NCBI RefSeq assembly: GCF_030345795.1
Contig: NZ_JAUALB010000001.1
Coordinates: 1 to 64,000, forward strand
Direction of reading: 5' to 3'
Source of the DNA: Micromonospora sp. WMMA1363
GTDB lineage: Bacteria > Actinomycetota > Actinomycetes > Mycobacteriales > Micromonosporaceae
Length of the DNA stretch: 64,000 nt
Shown here in pieces: positions 8,953 through 19,142 of the stretch. The notes beneath the pieces were generated by a model. The model saw only the letters and a program-made list of their open reading frames with translations. It was not told the DNA's origin and searched no databases. The translations under genes and the position numbers were made by a program. The first letter of the stretch is position 1, and each line of letters opens with the position of its first letter.

Positions 8953-10131
8953 ATGTCGGACGACACGGTGGTGGTGTGGGACGAGTCGCTGCTCGCCTAC
9001 GACTTCGGTGACCATCCGCTTGACCCGGTCCGGGTGGAGCTGGCCGTCGCGCTGGCCCGACAGCTGGCTGTGCTGGAACGCCCGGGGGTGCGACTGGTCA
9101 AGCCGGAGCCGGCGGACGACGATCTGCTGACCCGGGTGCACGACCCGCGTTACCTGGAGGCCGTTCGCGCCGCCTCGCAGGACCCGCTCTTCGCCAGGTT
9201 CGGCCTGGGCACCTCCGACAACCCGGTCTTCGCGGGATGCACGAGGCCAGCGCGCTGATCGCGGGCGCCTCGGTGGCGGCGGCCGAGGCGGTCTGGCGGG
9301 GCGACGCGCGCCGGGCGGTCAACGTGGCCGGCGGGCTGCACCACGCCATGCCGGCGCGGGCCGCCGGCTTCTGCGTCTACAACGACCGGCGGTGGCCATC
9401 GCCCGCCTGCTCGACCTCGGCGCGCAGCGGGTCGCGTACGTGGATGTGGACGTCCACCACGGCGACGGGGTGCAGCGGATCTTCTGGAACGACCCGCGGG
9501 TGCTGACCGTGAGCCTGCACGAGACGCCCCTCGCCCTGTTCCCGGGAACCGGTTTCCCGGACGAGACCGGTGGCCCGGAGGCGCCGGGCAGCGCGGTCAA
9601 CATCCCGCTGCCGCCCGGCGTCGACGACGCCGGCTGGCAGCGGGCGTTCCACGCGATCGTGCCGTCGGTGCTGCACGCCTTCCAGCCGCAGGTGCTGGTC
9701 ACCCAGTGCGGTGCGGACGGGCACCGGCTCGACCCGCTCGCCGACCTGAACCTGTCGGTCGACGGCCAGCGCGCCACCTACATCGCCCTGCGGGCGCTCG
9801 CCGACGAGCTGTGCGAAGGGCGCTGGGTGGCCACCGGCGGCGGCGGGTACGCGCTGGTCGAGGTCGTGCCCCGGCCTGGACCCACCTGCTCGCGGTGGCC
9901 ACCGGCACGCCGCTCGACCCGGCAACGCTCACCCCGCCCGTCTGGCGGGAACTGGCCGCCTCCCGGCGTCCCGGCCGGGAGGTCCCGCTGCGAATGACCG
10001 ACGACGTCGACCCCTCGTACGAACCGTGGCAGCCCTCCGGCGAGCCGAACTCGGTGGACCGCGCCATCGCCACCACCCGCAGGTCGATCTTCCCGCTGCT
10101 GGGGCTCGACCCGCACGACCCGCGCGACTGA
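8953..10131 (+). CDS. acuC: AcuC-type histone-deacetylase-like protein lysine deacetylase, frameshifted
   Basis: Class I/II HDAC-fold zinc enzymes of the AcuC group remove acetyl groups from lysines, classically re-activating acetyl-CoA synthetase. Seen here are GGLHHAMPARAAGFCVYND (active-site His pair), the zinc-binding YVDVDVHHGDGVQRIFW, and the C-terminal VTQCGADGH and GGGGY segments. About 392 residues after joining frames. Breaks near 9235, 9388 and 9873 are one-base indels. The C-terminal tail (SYEPWQPSGEPNSVDRAI) is typical of actinobacterial AcuC. The next gene, 24 bases downstream, is a Pat-type acetyltransferase, so writer and eraser of the same modification are likely co-transcribed. 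Confidence 0.9.
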
Positions 10132-10155
10132 CGCGGCCGGGGAGGGCCGCCCAAC

Positions 10156-12706
10156 GTGACCACAGTGGACCAGCCGGTGGACGTGTTGCTCAGCGACGGC
10201 ACCACCGTCCAGTTGCGGTCGATCCGGCCGTCGGACGGGCCGGGCATCGTCGCGATGCACTCGCGCTTCTCCGAGCGCACCCGCTACCTGCGCTACTTCT
10301 CGCCGTACCCGCGGATCCCCGAGCGTGACCTCCAGCGCTTCGTGCACGTCGACCACCGGGATCGGGAGGCGTTCGTGGTGCTGGCCGCCGACCAGATCGT
10401 CGCGGTCGGCCGGTACGAGCGTCTCGGACGGCAGTCCCCGGAGGCCGAGGTGGCGTTCGTGGTCGAGGACGCCTACCAGGGCCGGGGCATCGGGTCGGTG
10501 CTGCTGGAGCACCTGGCCGACGCGGCCCGGCGGATCGGCCTCACGAGCTTCGTCGCCGAGGTGCTGCCGACCAACGGCGCGATGCTGCGAGTGTTCGCCG
10601 ACTTCGGGTACCAGGTGCAGCGCCAGTTCGCCGACGGCGTGGTCCACCTGAGCTTCCCGATCGCGCCGACCGACGCCACGTTGGAGGTGCAACGGGGCCG
10701 CGAGCGCCGCACCGAGGCCAGGTCCGTCGCCCGGCTGCTCGCGCCGCGCGGCGTCGCCGTCTACGGCGCCAGCGCCACCGGGCAGGGCGTCGGGGCGGCG
10801 GTGCTCGGGCACCTGCGCGACTACGGGTTCACCGGCAGCGTCGTACCCGTGCACCTGACCGCGACGACGGTGGCCGGCTGCCGGCGTACCCGTCGGCGGC
10901 CGACGCGGGCCTGCCGGTCGACCTGGCCGTGGTGGCCGTCCCGCCGGACGCGGTGGAGACGGTGGTCGCCGACGCGGCCGCCGGGGCGCACGGCCTGATC
11001 GTGATCAGCGCCGGCTTCGCCGAGGCCGGCGCGGAGGGCGCGGCCGCGCAGCGCCGGCTGGTTCGCGCCGCGCACGCGGCGGGCATGCGCGTCGTCGGTC
11101 CGAACTGCCTGGGGGTGGCGAACACCGCCCCCGACGTACGCCTCAACGCCACGCTCGCCCCACGGCTGCCGGTGCCCGGCCGGGTCGGTCTGTTCAGTCA
11201 GTCCGGCGCGTTCGGGGTGGCGCTGCTGGCCGAGGCGGACCGGCGGGGGCTCGGCCTGTCCAGCTTCGTGTCGGCCGGCAACCGGGCCGACGTCTCCGGC
11301 AACGACCTGCTCCAGTACTGGCAGGGCGACCCCGGCACCGACGTGATCATGTTGTACCTGGAAACCTTCGGCAACCCGCGGAAGTTCGCCCGGCTGGCCC
11401 GGCGGATCGGGCGGGACAAACCGATCGTCGCGCTGGCGTCACCGGCCCGTCCGCCCGGGTCGGCCCGTCGGCCGGCCCGGATCAGGTAGCGGTCAGCGCG
11501 CTGTTCGCCCAGTCCGGGGTGATTCGGGTGGACACGGTCGCCGAGCTGCTCGACGTCGGCGTCCTGCTGGCCCACCAGCCGCTGCCCGGCGGCGATCGGG
11601 TCGGGGTCGTCGGTAACTCGTCTGCGCTGGCCGGGCTCGCGGCCACCGCCTGCGCAGCGCAGGGGCTCACCCTCGCCGACGGATACCCGCGCAACGTCGG
11701 CCCACGTGCCGGAGCGGCCGAGTTCGCCGCGGCCCTCGCCGCCGCGGCGGCCGACGAGGTGGTGGACTCGCTGGTTGCGGTGTTCGCGCCGCCGCTGCCC
11801 GGCCAACTGCCGGACGCCGAGGCGGACTTCACCGCCGCTCTGCCCGCGGCGCTCGCCGCCGGCAAGCCCACGGTGGCGACGTTCCTGGTCGGACGCGCCC
11901 CGACCGGGGTGCCCGGGTATCCGAGCGTGGAGGAGGCGGTCCGCGCCCTGGGCCGGGTCACCGCGTACGCCGACTGGCTGCGGCGGCGGCCCCGGGAGGC
12001 TGTCCGAGCTGCCCGACGTCGACCGGGGCGCGGCGCAGACGGCACTGCGTCCCGATTCCCTCGATCCGGGCGGGCTGCTCGCCGCCTACGGGATCGACGT
12101 GGTGGCATCGGTGCCGGCCGCCTCGGCGGACGAGGCCGCGGAGGCGGCGGTCGAGCTGGGCTTTCCGGTGGCGCTGAAGGCCGCCGCCCCGGGCCTGCGG
12201 CACCGGCTGGACCTCGGCGCCGTCCGCCTCGACCTGCCCGACGAGGCGACCGTGCGGCGCGCGTACGCGGAGATGTCGACGGTGTTCGGCACCGACGTCC
12301 TGGTCCAGCCGATGGTCCCCCGGGGGTGGCCTGCGTGGTGGAGCTGGTGGAGGACCCGGCGTTCGGCCCGGTGGTCGGCTTCGGCCTGGGCGGCGTCGCG
12401 ACCGAGCTGCTGGGCGACCGGGCCTGGCGGTCGGCACCACTGACCGACCTCGACGCGGCCGAGCTGGTCGACGAGCCGCGAGCGGCCCCGCTCCTGCGCG
12501 GGCACCGGGGCGCCGCTCCGGTGGATCGCACGTCCCTGGCCGACCTGCTGGTGCGGGTGGGGCTGCTCGGCGACGAGCAGCCCCGGGTCCGCGCCCTGAC
12601 CCTGAACCCGGTGCTGGCCCGCCCGGACGGGTTGTCGGTGCTGCACGCCACGGTCCGGATCGGCTCGGCCGGCGCCCGCCCCGACACCGGCCCCCGCCGG
12701 TTGTGA
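10156..12706 (+). CDS. Pat-like protein acetyltransferase: N-terminal GNAT fused to an acyl-CoA ligase-like (ADP-forming) domain, frameshifted
   Basis: Residues 1-175 form a GNAT acetyltransferase (acetyl-CoA loop EDAYQGRGIGSVLLEHL). The remaining 675 residues resemble ADP-forming acyl-CoA synthetase: CoA-binding VAVYGASATGQGVGAAVL, a succinyl-CoA-ligase-like section (NCLGVANT, FSQSGAFGVAL, SAGNRADVSGNDLLQYW) and an ATP-grasp end. The GNAT-first order is that known for Streptomyces PatA. Where true ligases have the phosphorylated His (SHTG-type motif), the best reading here is AGVTGPSARVGPSAGPDQVA with no His, although a frame break lies close by. That suggests the domain senses ligand rather than making acetyl-CoA. 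Breaks lie near 10878, 11443, 12000 and 12325. Target is inferred to be acetyl-CoA synthetase, reversed by the upstream AcuC. Confidence 0.85.
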
Positions 12707-12843
12707 GGAAGACCCGTCGGGACACCCGACGTGATGGCGGAGGACCCCGCTCGACGCAGGGTTCGCCCGGGACAGCTCGGCGCGCTCCGCCGAACCGACG
12801 ACGGCCTGGCGACCCGCCCGGGCCGTCGCGGGCGACGCCCACC

Positions 12844-13860
<1,017 letters not shown>

Positions 13861-14118
13861 CTTTCGTCTCTCCCCGTGTCCACGTCTGTGCCGCACTCTC
13901 CGGCCAGTGGTGCCGGTGACACACAGCTTGGCGCCCGGGGCGTGAGACAGGGGTGAGGCGATCGGGGACCCGACAGGAATCCCACCTGGCGTGTCGCCGT
14001 CGGCCGGTGCTTGCCGGACCCGGTTACCGTGCCAGCGGTCGGCCGGGAGAGGTCGGCTGCCGGCACGGCCAGCGGAGCGGCCGCCGGCGAACGTTCCGCA
14101 CAGGTGATGGAGAGCGTC

Positions 14119-14907
14119 GTGGTCTTCAAGCGGCTCATGCAGGCGATGGGCGTCGGCGGCCCCTCGGTGGAAACCGTTCTGGCGAATCCGAACTGCCGCC
14201 CCGGCGGCCAACTGGAGGGGACCGTCCACGTCGCGGGCGGCGACCACCCGGTCGACATTTCGTACGTGGCGCTGGGCCTGGTCACCCGGGTCGAGGTGGA
14301 GAGCGGTGACAACGACTACGAGACCACCGAGGAGTTCCACCGCCAGCACATCACCGGCTCGTTCCGGCTGGAGGCCGGGCAGCGGTACGACGTCCCGTTC
14401 CGCTTCGACGTGCCCTGGGAGACCCCGCTCACCGAGCTGTACGGCCAGCACCTGCGCGGCATGACGATGGGCCTGCGGACCGAGTTGGAGGTGGCTCGCG
14501 CGGTCGACAAGGGCGACCTGGACGCCGTGGCCGTGCATCCGCTGCCGTCGCAGGAGCGGATCCTGGAGGCGTTCCTGCGGCTGGGCTTCCGGTTCGCCCG
14601 CGCCGACGTCGAGCGCGGCCACATCTACGGAGTGCGGCAGACGCTGCCGTTCTATCAGGAGATCGAGTTCTACCCGGCGCCGCAGTACGCCAGCGGGATC
14701 AACCAGCTCGAGGTCACCTTCGTGACCGATCCACACCAGATCCAGGTCGTGCTGGAGTTGGACAAGCGGGGCGGCCTGTTCACCGAGGGCCGCGACGCCT
14801 TCGGCCGCTTCTCGGTCGACCACGTGACCGCCGACCGCACCGACTGGACCGCCCAGCTCGACGCCTGGCTGCGCCAGTCCCTCCAGCGCCGCGGCCTCTT
14901 CGGCTGA
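14119..14907 (+). CDS. Sporulation-control protein Spo0M family
   Basis: This is an arrestin-fold protein of the Spo0M/SpoOM family. In Bacillus it affects sporulation and cytoskeletal-linked processes; the role in non-endospore actinobacteria is not defined. The 262-residue product begins [20 protein letters not shown], the usual family N-terminus, followed by [19 protein letters not shown] and a C-terminal domain ending in [14 protein letters not shown] chose GTG 14119 because GGAG lies six bases upstream; ATG 14107 is possible but has no such site and gives a non-family extension. It is divergent from sigB and may share its control region. A stem-loop follows the gene. Confidence 0.88.
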   Translation: MVFKRLMQAMGVGGPSVETVLANPNCRPGGQLEGTVHVAGGDHPVDISYVALGLVTRVEVESGDNDYETTEEFHRQHITGSFRLEAGQRYDVPFRFDVPWETPLTELYGQHLRGMTMGLRTELEVARAVDKGDLDAVAVHPLPSQERILEAFLRLGFRFARADVERGHIYGVRQTLPFYQEIEFYPAPQYASGINQLEVTFVTDPHQIQVVLELDKRGGLFTEGRDAFGRFSVDHVTADRTDWTAQLDAWLRQSLQRRGLFG

Positions 14908-14917
14908 TCGCCGCGCG

Positions 14918-14938
14918 CACTCCCGGTTGCCAGGAGTG
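14918..14938. terminator. Terminator between spo0M and dtd
   Basis: A 9-base-pair stem with one mismatch (CACTCCCGG / CCAGGAGTG) and a 3-base loop lies between convergent genes. Confidence 0.55.
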
Positions 14939-15000
14939 GGTGGGTCCGGGGCGGACGGACAGCACGCCATCATGATCAACCCTGGGGCGCGGCGGTGTGG

Positions 15001-15423
15001 CTACAGCTCCAGGACGATGGTGCGGGGGCCGACGTTGACGCTCTCCACCAGCATGTGGGTGCGAAAGCGGCCGGTCTCCACCGTGGCGCCGCGGTCGCGC
15101 AGCGCCGCTACCACCGCGTCCACCAGGGGCTCGGCGACCGCGGCGGGGGCCGCCGCCGTCCAGGTGGGACGGCGGCCCTTGCGGGCGTCGCCGTAGAGGG
15201 TGAACTGGCTGACCACCAGGATCGGCGCGCCGGTGTCGGCGGCGGACCGCTCGTCGTCGAGGAGGCGCAGCTCGTGCACCTTGCGGGCCATCGCGCGCGC
15301 CGTCTCAACGGTGTCGGAATGGGTCACGCCGAGCAGCACCAGCAGACCGTCGTCGATGTCGCCGACCACCTCGTCGCCGACCGTCACGCTGGCCCGGCCA
15401 ACCGTCTGCACCACCGCCCGCAT
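15001..15423 (-). CDS. dtd: D-aminoacyl-tRNA deacylase
   Basis: Dtd removes D-amino acids (and Gly from tRNA-Ala) wrongly attached to tRNA, acting in the cytoplasm as a dimer. The 140-residue protein has the full family length. It shows the N-terminal [16 protein letters not shown], the [15 protein letters not shown] motif around residue 74, and a C-terminal Gly-Pro motif as NVGPRT, where the usual sequence is N-x-GPVT. The Arg after the Gly-Pro is slightly unusual. It is followed 55 bases downstream, on the same strand side of the map, by the methyltransferase gene that ends at 15479. Confidence 0.93.
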   Translation of the reverse strand: MRAVVQTVGRASVTVGDEVVGDIDDGLLVLLGVTHSDTVETARAMARKVHELRLLDDERSAADTGAPILVVSQFTLYGDARKGRRPTWTAAAPAAVAEPLVDAVVAALRDRGATVETGRFRTHMLVESVNVGPRTIVLEL

Positions 15424-15478
15424 CAGATGATGCTATCGAGGACGAGCGGCGCGACCGCCGGGCGGCCCGGCGCTCGCC

Positions 15479-16963
15479 TCAGACCTGCACCGGCTCGATG
15501 AAGCCCCGTTCGACCAGGTGTGCCACGACGGGGCCGGCCGCCTCAGCGAGCTCGTCGGGCGTCACGTCGTGCGCGGCGGCGAGCAGAGTCAGCTGGTCGC
15601 GCAGCGGCAGCCGGCCGTCGGCACCGCCGACCAGGGCCAGCACCAGCGGGTCGATCTCCTCCGTCCAGCGCAGCCCGTGTGGCATGGCCAGCACCTGCCG
15701 GTCAACGGCCCAGCCCTCGTCGCCCATGGTGGCCTCCTGCCGCAGCTGGAGGCCGTCCGCGGCCCGGTAGCGCGCGGCGAGCAGCCCGTCGGTTCCGTGT
15801 ACCCGGAGCCAGTCCTGCCGGTCGAACCAGCTCGCGACACGGTCGCCGAGCGGCACCTGTACCCGCTGGCGCAGGTCCTCCACCCGCAGCACCGGCTCGT
15901 CGTGGCCAGCACGGCGCAGCGAGACGATACCGAAACCGACCGCTTCGATCTTGTGCGCGTCGAACCAGTCCAGCCACTCGGCCATCCGTTGCGGGCCAGC
16001 CGCCTCACTGGCGTCGGCGAGCCACAGATTGACGTAGGCCATCGGATCGGCGACCTCACGCTGGATCACCCAGGCGTCCAGCCCGGTGCCGGCGAACCAC
16101 CCGGCGACCCGCTCGGTCCAGTCCTCGCCGGCGACGTGCACCCAGTTGGCCAGGAACTGCATCGTGCCGCCCTCGGTGAGCAGGCCCGGCGCGGCGGCGG
16201 CCAGCTCGGCGCCGATCGCGTCACCGACCCGGCCTGAGTCGCGGTAGACGTGCGTGGTGGTGCCGGGCCCGACGACGAACGGCGGGTTGCTGACCACCAG
16301 GTCGAAGCGACGACCGGCGACCGGGGCGACCAGGTCGCCGCGTAGCAGCTCCCAGTCCTGGCCGTTGAGTGCGGCGGTGGTGGCGGCGAAGCGCAACGCC
16401 CGTACGGACACGTCGGTGGCGGTGACCGACCGCGCGTGGGTCGCCAGGTGCAACGCCTGAATGCCGGAGCCGGTGCCCAGGTCCAACGCGGTTCCGACCG
16501 GCCTTCGGACGGTCGCGCCGATCAGTGTCTGGGTTGCCCCGCCGATGCCGAGCACATGCTCGGCATGCAGCGGACGGCCGGGCCGGGCGCTCGCGGGCAC
16601 GTCGGCGAGCACCCACCAGTCGTCGCCGTACGGCTCCAGGTCCAGGCCCATCCGTAGCCCGTCGCCGTGCCGCTCGACCAGGCCACCGGCGAGCGCTTCC
16701 TCGATCGGCAGCGGCCCGAGGGCGGCGGCGACGGCGGCATCCGGCTCGGTCTGCTCGCAGATGAAGACCCGGATCAGCGTCGCGAGGGGATCGCGGTCCT
16801 CGGTGGCGCGCAGCGCCGCTCGGAAGTCGTTGCGGGCCATTCCGCCGGTGGCGTGCGAGCCGAGCCGGCCGGCGATGCCGTTCGAGGTGAAGTTCGCCCG
16901 GGTGAGCGCTGTGCGCAACGCCGCCACTCCGGCGGGGGTGAGCAGCATGTCGTGTCCATCCAC
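15479..16963 (-). CDS. Class I SAM-dependent methyltransferase (PrmC/RsmC-like, NPPF motif)
   Basis: The 494-residue protein has an N-terminal winged-helix-like region (LLTPAGVAALRTALTRANFT to LGPLPIEEALAGGLVE), then a Rossmann methyltransferase core with the SAM loop ALDLGTGSGIQALHLATHA and the catalytic SNPPFVVGPG motif near residue 250, then about 180 C-terminal residues of a domain restricted to actinobacteria. The NPPF/NPPY motif marks N-methylation of Gln, Asn or adenine/guanine bases in protein release factors, ribosomal proteins or rRNA. The substrate here is unknown. Start: GTG 16963 is preferred (GCAGGA upstream); ATG 16948 also fits. It is divergent from an HhH-GPD DNA-repair-like gene. 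Confidence 0.85.
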   Translation of the reverse strand: MDGHDMLLTPAGVAALRTALTRANFTSNGIAGRLGSHATGGMARNDFRAALRATEDRDPLATLIRVFICEQTEPDAAVAAALGPLPIEEALAGGLVERHGDGLRMGLDLEPYGDDWWVLADVPASARPGRPLHAEHVLGIGGATQTLIGATVRRPVGTALDLGTGSGIQALHLATHARSVTATDVSVRALRFAATTAALNGQDWELLRGDLVAPVAGRRFDLVVSNPPFVVGPGTTTHVYRDSGRVGDAIGAELAAAAPGLLTEGGTMQFLANWVHVAGEDWTERVAGWFAGTGLDAWVIQREVADPMAYVNLWLADASEAAGPQRMAEWLDWFDAHKIEAVGFGIVSLRRAGHDEPVLRVEDLRQRVQVPLGDRVASWFDRQDWLRVHGTDGLLAARYRAADGLQLRQEATMGDEGWAVDRQVLAMPHGLRWTEEIDPLVLALVGGADGRLPLRDQLTLLAAAHDVTPDELAEAAGPVVAHLVERGFIEPVQV

Positions 16964-17053
16964 ATCGCCATCCTGCCTGTCCCCACCCGTGGCGATGGCA
17001 GTACCCGCCGGTTTGGGCGTCCGGCGTCTCGGGACGCGTCGCCGACGCACCGT

Positions 17054-17071
17054 CGCGATCTTGCAGTTTCG
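17054..17071 (+). repeat. 18-base intergenic motif shared with 51387-51404
   Basis: CGCGATCTTGCAGTTTCG occurs here in the divergent spacer between the methyltransferase and HhH-GPD genes, and again in reverse in the hairpin element at 51331-51406. No second arm of a stem is evident at this location. Short direct repeats of GGCGATTCGC follow. Confidence 0.7.
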
Positions 17072-17228
17072 TAGGCGATTCGCGCGGTTCTGGTCGGCGA
17101 TTCGCAGCATTGGCGGCGTCTTCCGGGGCAGAACCGGTAGCGGGTCGGTGCGCGGATCGGATCGACGGAGGCCCTACGGGCCGGTGCGTCGTGTGTCAAC
17201 CGGTCGGCAGGGCGGGCAGGATGGGGAC

Positions 17229-17820
17229 ATGACCCTCGCACTGCCGATCGACCCGGAGGCAACCGCGTTGCTGCGGCGCAGCCCGCTGGCGCTGCTCGTC
17301 GGGATGGTCCTCGACCAGCAGGTGCCGATGGAGAAGGCGTTCACCTCACCGTACGTGCTCGCCCAGCGCCTCGGGCACGAGCCGGACGCTGCCGAACTGG
17401 CCGGGTACGACCCGGACGCCCTGGTCGCACTCTTCGCGACCCCCCCCGGCCCTGCACCGTTTCCCGAAGGCGATGGCGGTCCGGGTCCAGGAGGTGTGCC
17501 GGCTCCTGGTCGACCGGTACGACGGCGACGCCGCCGGCCTCTGGACGGGGGTCACCGACGGCCGTGACCTGCTACGCCGGGTCGCCGACCTGCCCGGGTT
17601 CGGCAGGCAGAAGGCGCAGATCTTCGTCGCCCTGCTCGGCAAACGGTTCGGTGTCACACCGAAGGGCTGGCGCGAGGCCGCCGGGAGTTACGGCGATGCC
17701 GACGCGTACCGGTCCGTCGCCGACGTGACGGACGCCGACTCGCTGCGCCGCGTCCGCGAGTACAAGCAGCAGCTGAAGGCGACCGCGAAGGCCGGGACGG
17801 CCGGGACGGCCGGGGGCTGA
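17229..17820 (+). CDS. HhH-GPD family base-excision-repair-like protein, frameshifted
   Basis: This is a short (about 197 residues) member of the actinobacterial group of uncharacterised HhH-GPD proteins related to DNA glycosylases. It begins MTLALPIDPEATALLRRSP, with the conserved LVGMVLDQQVPMEKAF near residue 30 and the helix-hairpin-helix LPGFGRQKAQIFVALLGKRF near 135. An eight-C run (near 17447) disrupts the frame between ALFATPP and FPKAMAVRVQEV and is an obvious homopolymer miscall. The protein probably binds DNA and may excise damaged bases, but its catalytic Asp could not be confirmed. ATG follows CAGGATGGGGAC. Confidence 0.8.
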
Positions 17821-17941
17821 CCCGACGGGGCCGGGCCGTCGCCCGCTGGCCGTACCGCGGGATGGCGCCCGCCTGGTCGCTCGGCCGGCGGTACCGGCCC
17901 GGTCGCGGCGGCCGACCCGTCGCCGGTGGTGCGGGGATCCG

Positions 17942-18250
17942 TCAGGCGGCCGTGGGGCGAGAGAGGGCGGCTAGCGCGCGCCGAACGTCGGCGAGCGAGA
18001 CGGTCGCCGAGTCGTCCAGGTCGGCCAGACCGGCCTCGATCCACTGCCGCATCAGCGTGGTCACCCCGATGCCCCGGGCGTCGGCGGCGGCGCGCACCCG
18101 CTCGTAGGTCTCCAGCGGAAGCCGTACCGACCGGCTCACCATCGGGCTGTCGGTGTCCGGGGTGGGCAGCTCCATCGGCTGCCTCTCGTCGATCAGGTCG
18201 GCGAGGGCGTCGTCGCCGTGGAACCGCTTGGTCGCCTCGTCACGGTTCAT
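17942..18250 (-). CDS. Putative antitoxin, ribbon-helix-helix (CopG/BrnA-like)
   Basis: The 102-residue protein carries a ribbon-helix-helix DNA-binding segment, SRSVRLPLETYERVRAAADA followed by RGIGVTTLMRQWIEAGL, at residues 39-76. The N-terminus contains HGDDALADLIDERQPMELP. Its ATG lies inside the end of the upstream gene (11-base overlap), which means translational coupling. In type II toxin-antitoxin pairs of the BrnTA layout the toxin comes first and the RHH antitoxin second and represses the operon; the arrangement here is the same. The function is inferred from context and fold only. Confidence 0.6.
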   Translation of the reverse strand: MNRDEATKRFHGDDALADLIDERQPMELPTPDTDSPMVSRSVRLPLETYERVRAAADARGIGVTTLMRQWIEAGLADLDDSATVSLADVRRALAALSRPTAA

Positions 18251-18551
18251 GCTGACCGCCTCCTCGTCGGCGCTCTCTCCGCACGGCCTCGTCGTAGCGC
18301 TTGGCCTCCACGTCGGTCAGCTCGCGTGCGGAGAGGATGTCCCAGTCGTTGTCGGTGCCGTCGGTCTCGGCGAGCAGCACGGCCAGCCGGCGCCCCCGGC
18401 GGGCGGAGGCGTAGACGACCATCACGTCGTCGCCCAGGTGGCGGATGACCCGCCGGCTGCTGCACAGCGCCTCCCAGACTTCCCCCGGTGTGACGTCGTA
18501 GACCCTCAGGTTTGCCAGCGCCTCGTCGGTGAAGCTGAACCGGCTGCCCAT
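18240..18551 (-). CDS. Putative BrnT-like toxin partner
   Basis: The 103-residue protein reads MGSRFSFTDEALANLRVYDV, with VTPGEVWEALCSSRRVIRHL, VVYASARRGRRLAVLLAETD and DWDILSARELTDVEAKRYDE. The small alpha/beta pattern and the ending ISAR-x(n)-E-x-x-Y-D/E resemble BrnT/RelE-type mRNA-cleaving toxins, but similarity is weak. It is the first gene of a two-gene operon that overlaps the RHH gene by 11 bases. I infer a toxin-antitoxin pair. An alternative is a plain two-gene regulatory unit of unknown role. ATG 18551 was chosen over upstream starts because the upstream codons have no coding bias. Confidence 0.5.
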   Translation of the reverse strand: MGSRFSFTDEALANLRVYDVTPGEVWEALCSSRRVIRHLGDDVMVVYASARRGRRLAVLLAETDGTDNDWDILSARELTDVEAKRYDEAVRRERRRGGGQHEP

Positions 18552-18655
18552 GGGCGCGAGCGTACCACGGCCGTAACACGGACCGGGGTACGTCGATTTT
18601 CGCCGATCACGTAACCGAGGTGACAGGATGGGGGGCATCCCTCAAGGAGGTCGTG

Positions 18656-19012
18656 GTGAAGCGTCAGGCGTACCAGCCGATCCTGATCACAGACGCCGCA
18701 CGCAGCCAGGATGACCAGCTCAACAGCCGGCAGAAGCGGTACGTGTTGATGATGGGCATCCGGGTCGCCTGCGTGATCGTCGGCGCGGTGCTGGTGGGCG
18801 TGCAGGCCCCGCTGCTCTGGCTCTGGCTGCCCATGGTCGCCCTGGGCATGATCCTCATACCCTGGCTCGCCGTGTTGCTCGCCAACGACCGCCCGCCCAA
18901 GGACGAGCACCGCAAGACCGGTCGGTTCCGGTCCCGGCGGCGGGACGAGACGCCGCCGATGAGTCTCACCGCCGAGGAGCGCCCCGCCAAGGTTATCGAC
19001 GTCGATCCCTGA
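18656..19012 (+). CDS. DUF3099 family membrane protein
   Basis: The 118-residue actinobacterial protein has two predicted membrane helices (YVLMMGIRVACVIVGAVLVG and LLWLWLPMVALGMILIPWLA) joined by a very short turn, and a charged C-terminal tail (NDRPPKDEHRKTGRFRSRRR). The conserved start region YQPILITDAARSQDDQLNSR matches DUF3099. Function is unknown. GTG 18656 is fixed by AAGGAGG five bases upstream, an unusually strong ribosome-binding site for this window. It is divergent from the toxin-like gene. Confidence 0.85.
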   Translation: MKRQAYQPILITDAARSQDDQLNSRQKRYVLMMGIRVACVIVGAVLVGVQAPLLWLWLPMVALGMILIPWLAVLLANDRPPKDEHRKTGRFRSRRRDETPPMSLTAEERPAKVIDVDP

Positions 19013-19142
19013 CCTTGCTGTTCGTCTCGACCGCTGACGGGCGGCGTCCGATGCCGCGCCGACGCCCCGGCCGCCGACGGCAGGCCCTCGCGGCTGACCG
19101 GCCGCCGGGATCCACGCTCACCGCGCAGTGGCGCGGCGAGCG

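Noticed and set aside
5751..12706. Real pseudogenisation of asparaginase, sulfurtransferase, acuC and patA
   Set aside because: All breaks are single-base indels, mostly in G/C-rich runs, codon bias is intact throughout, and the duplicated nrdJ arm proves that such errors are present in this stretch.
14107..14118. ATG 14107 as the start of spo0M
   Set aside because: No ribosome-binding site precedes it. GTG 14119 has GGAG at six bases and gives the usual VFKRLM N-terminus.
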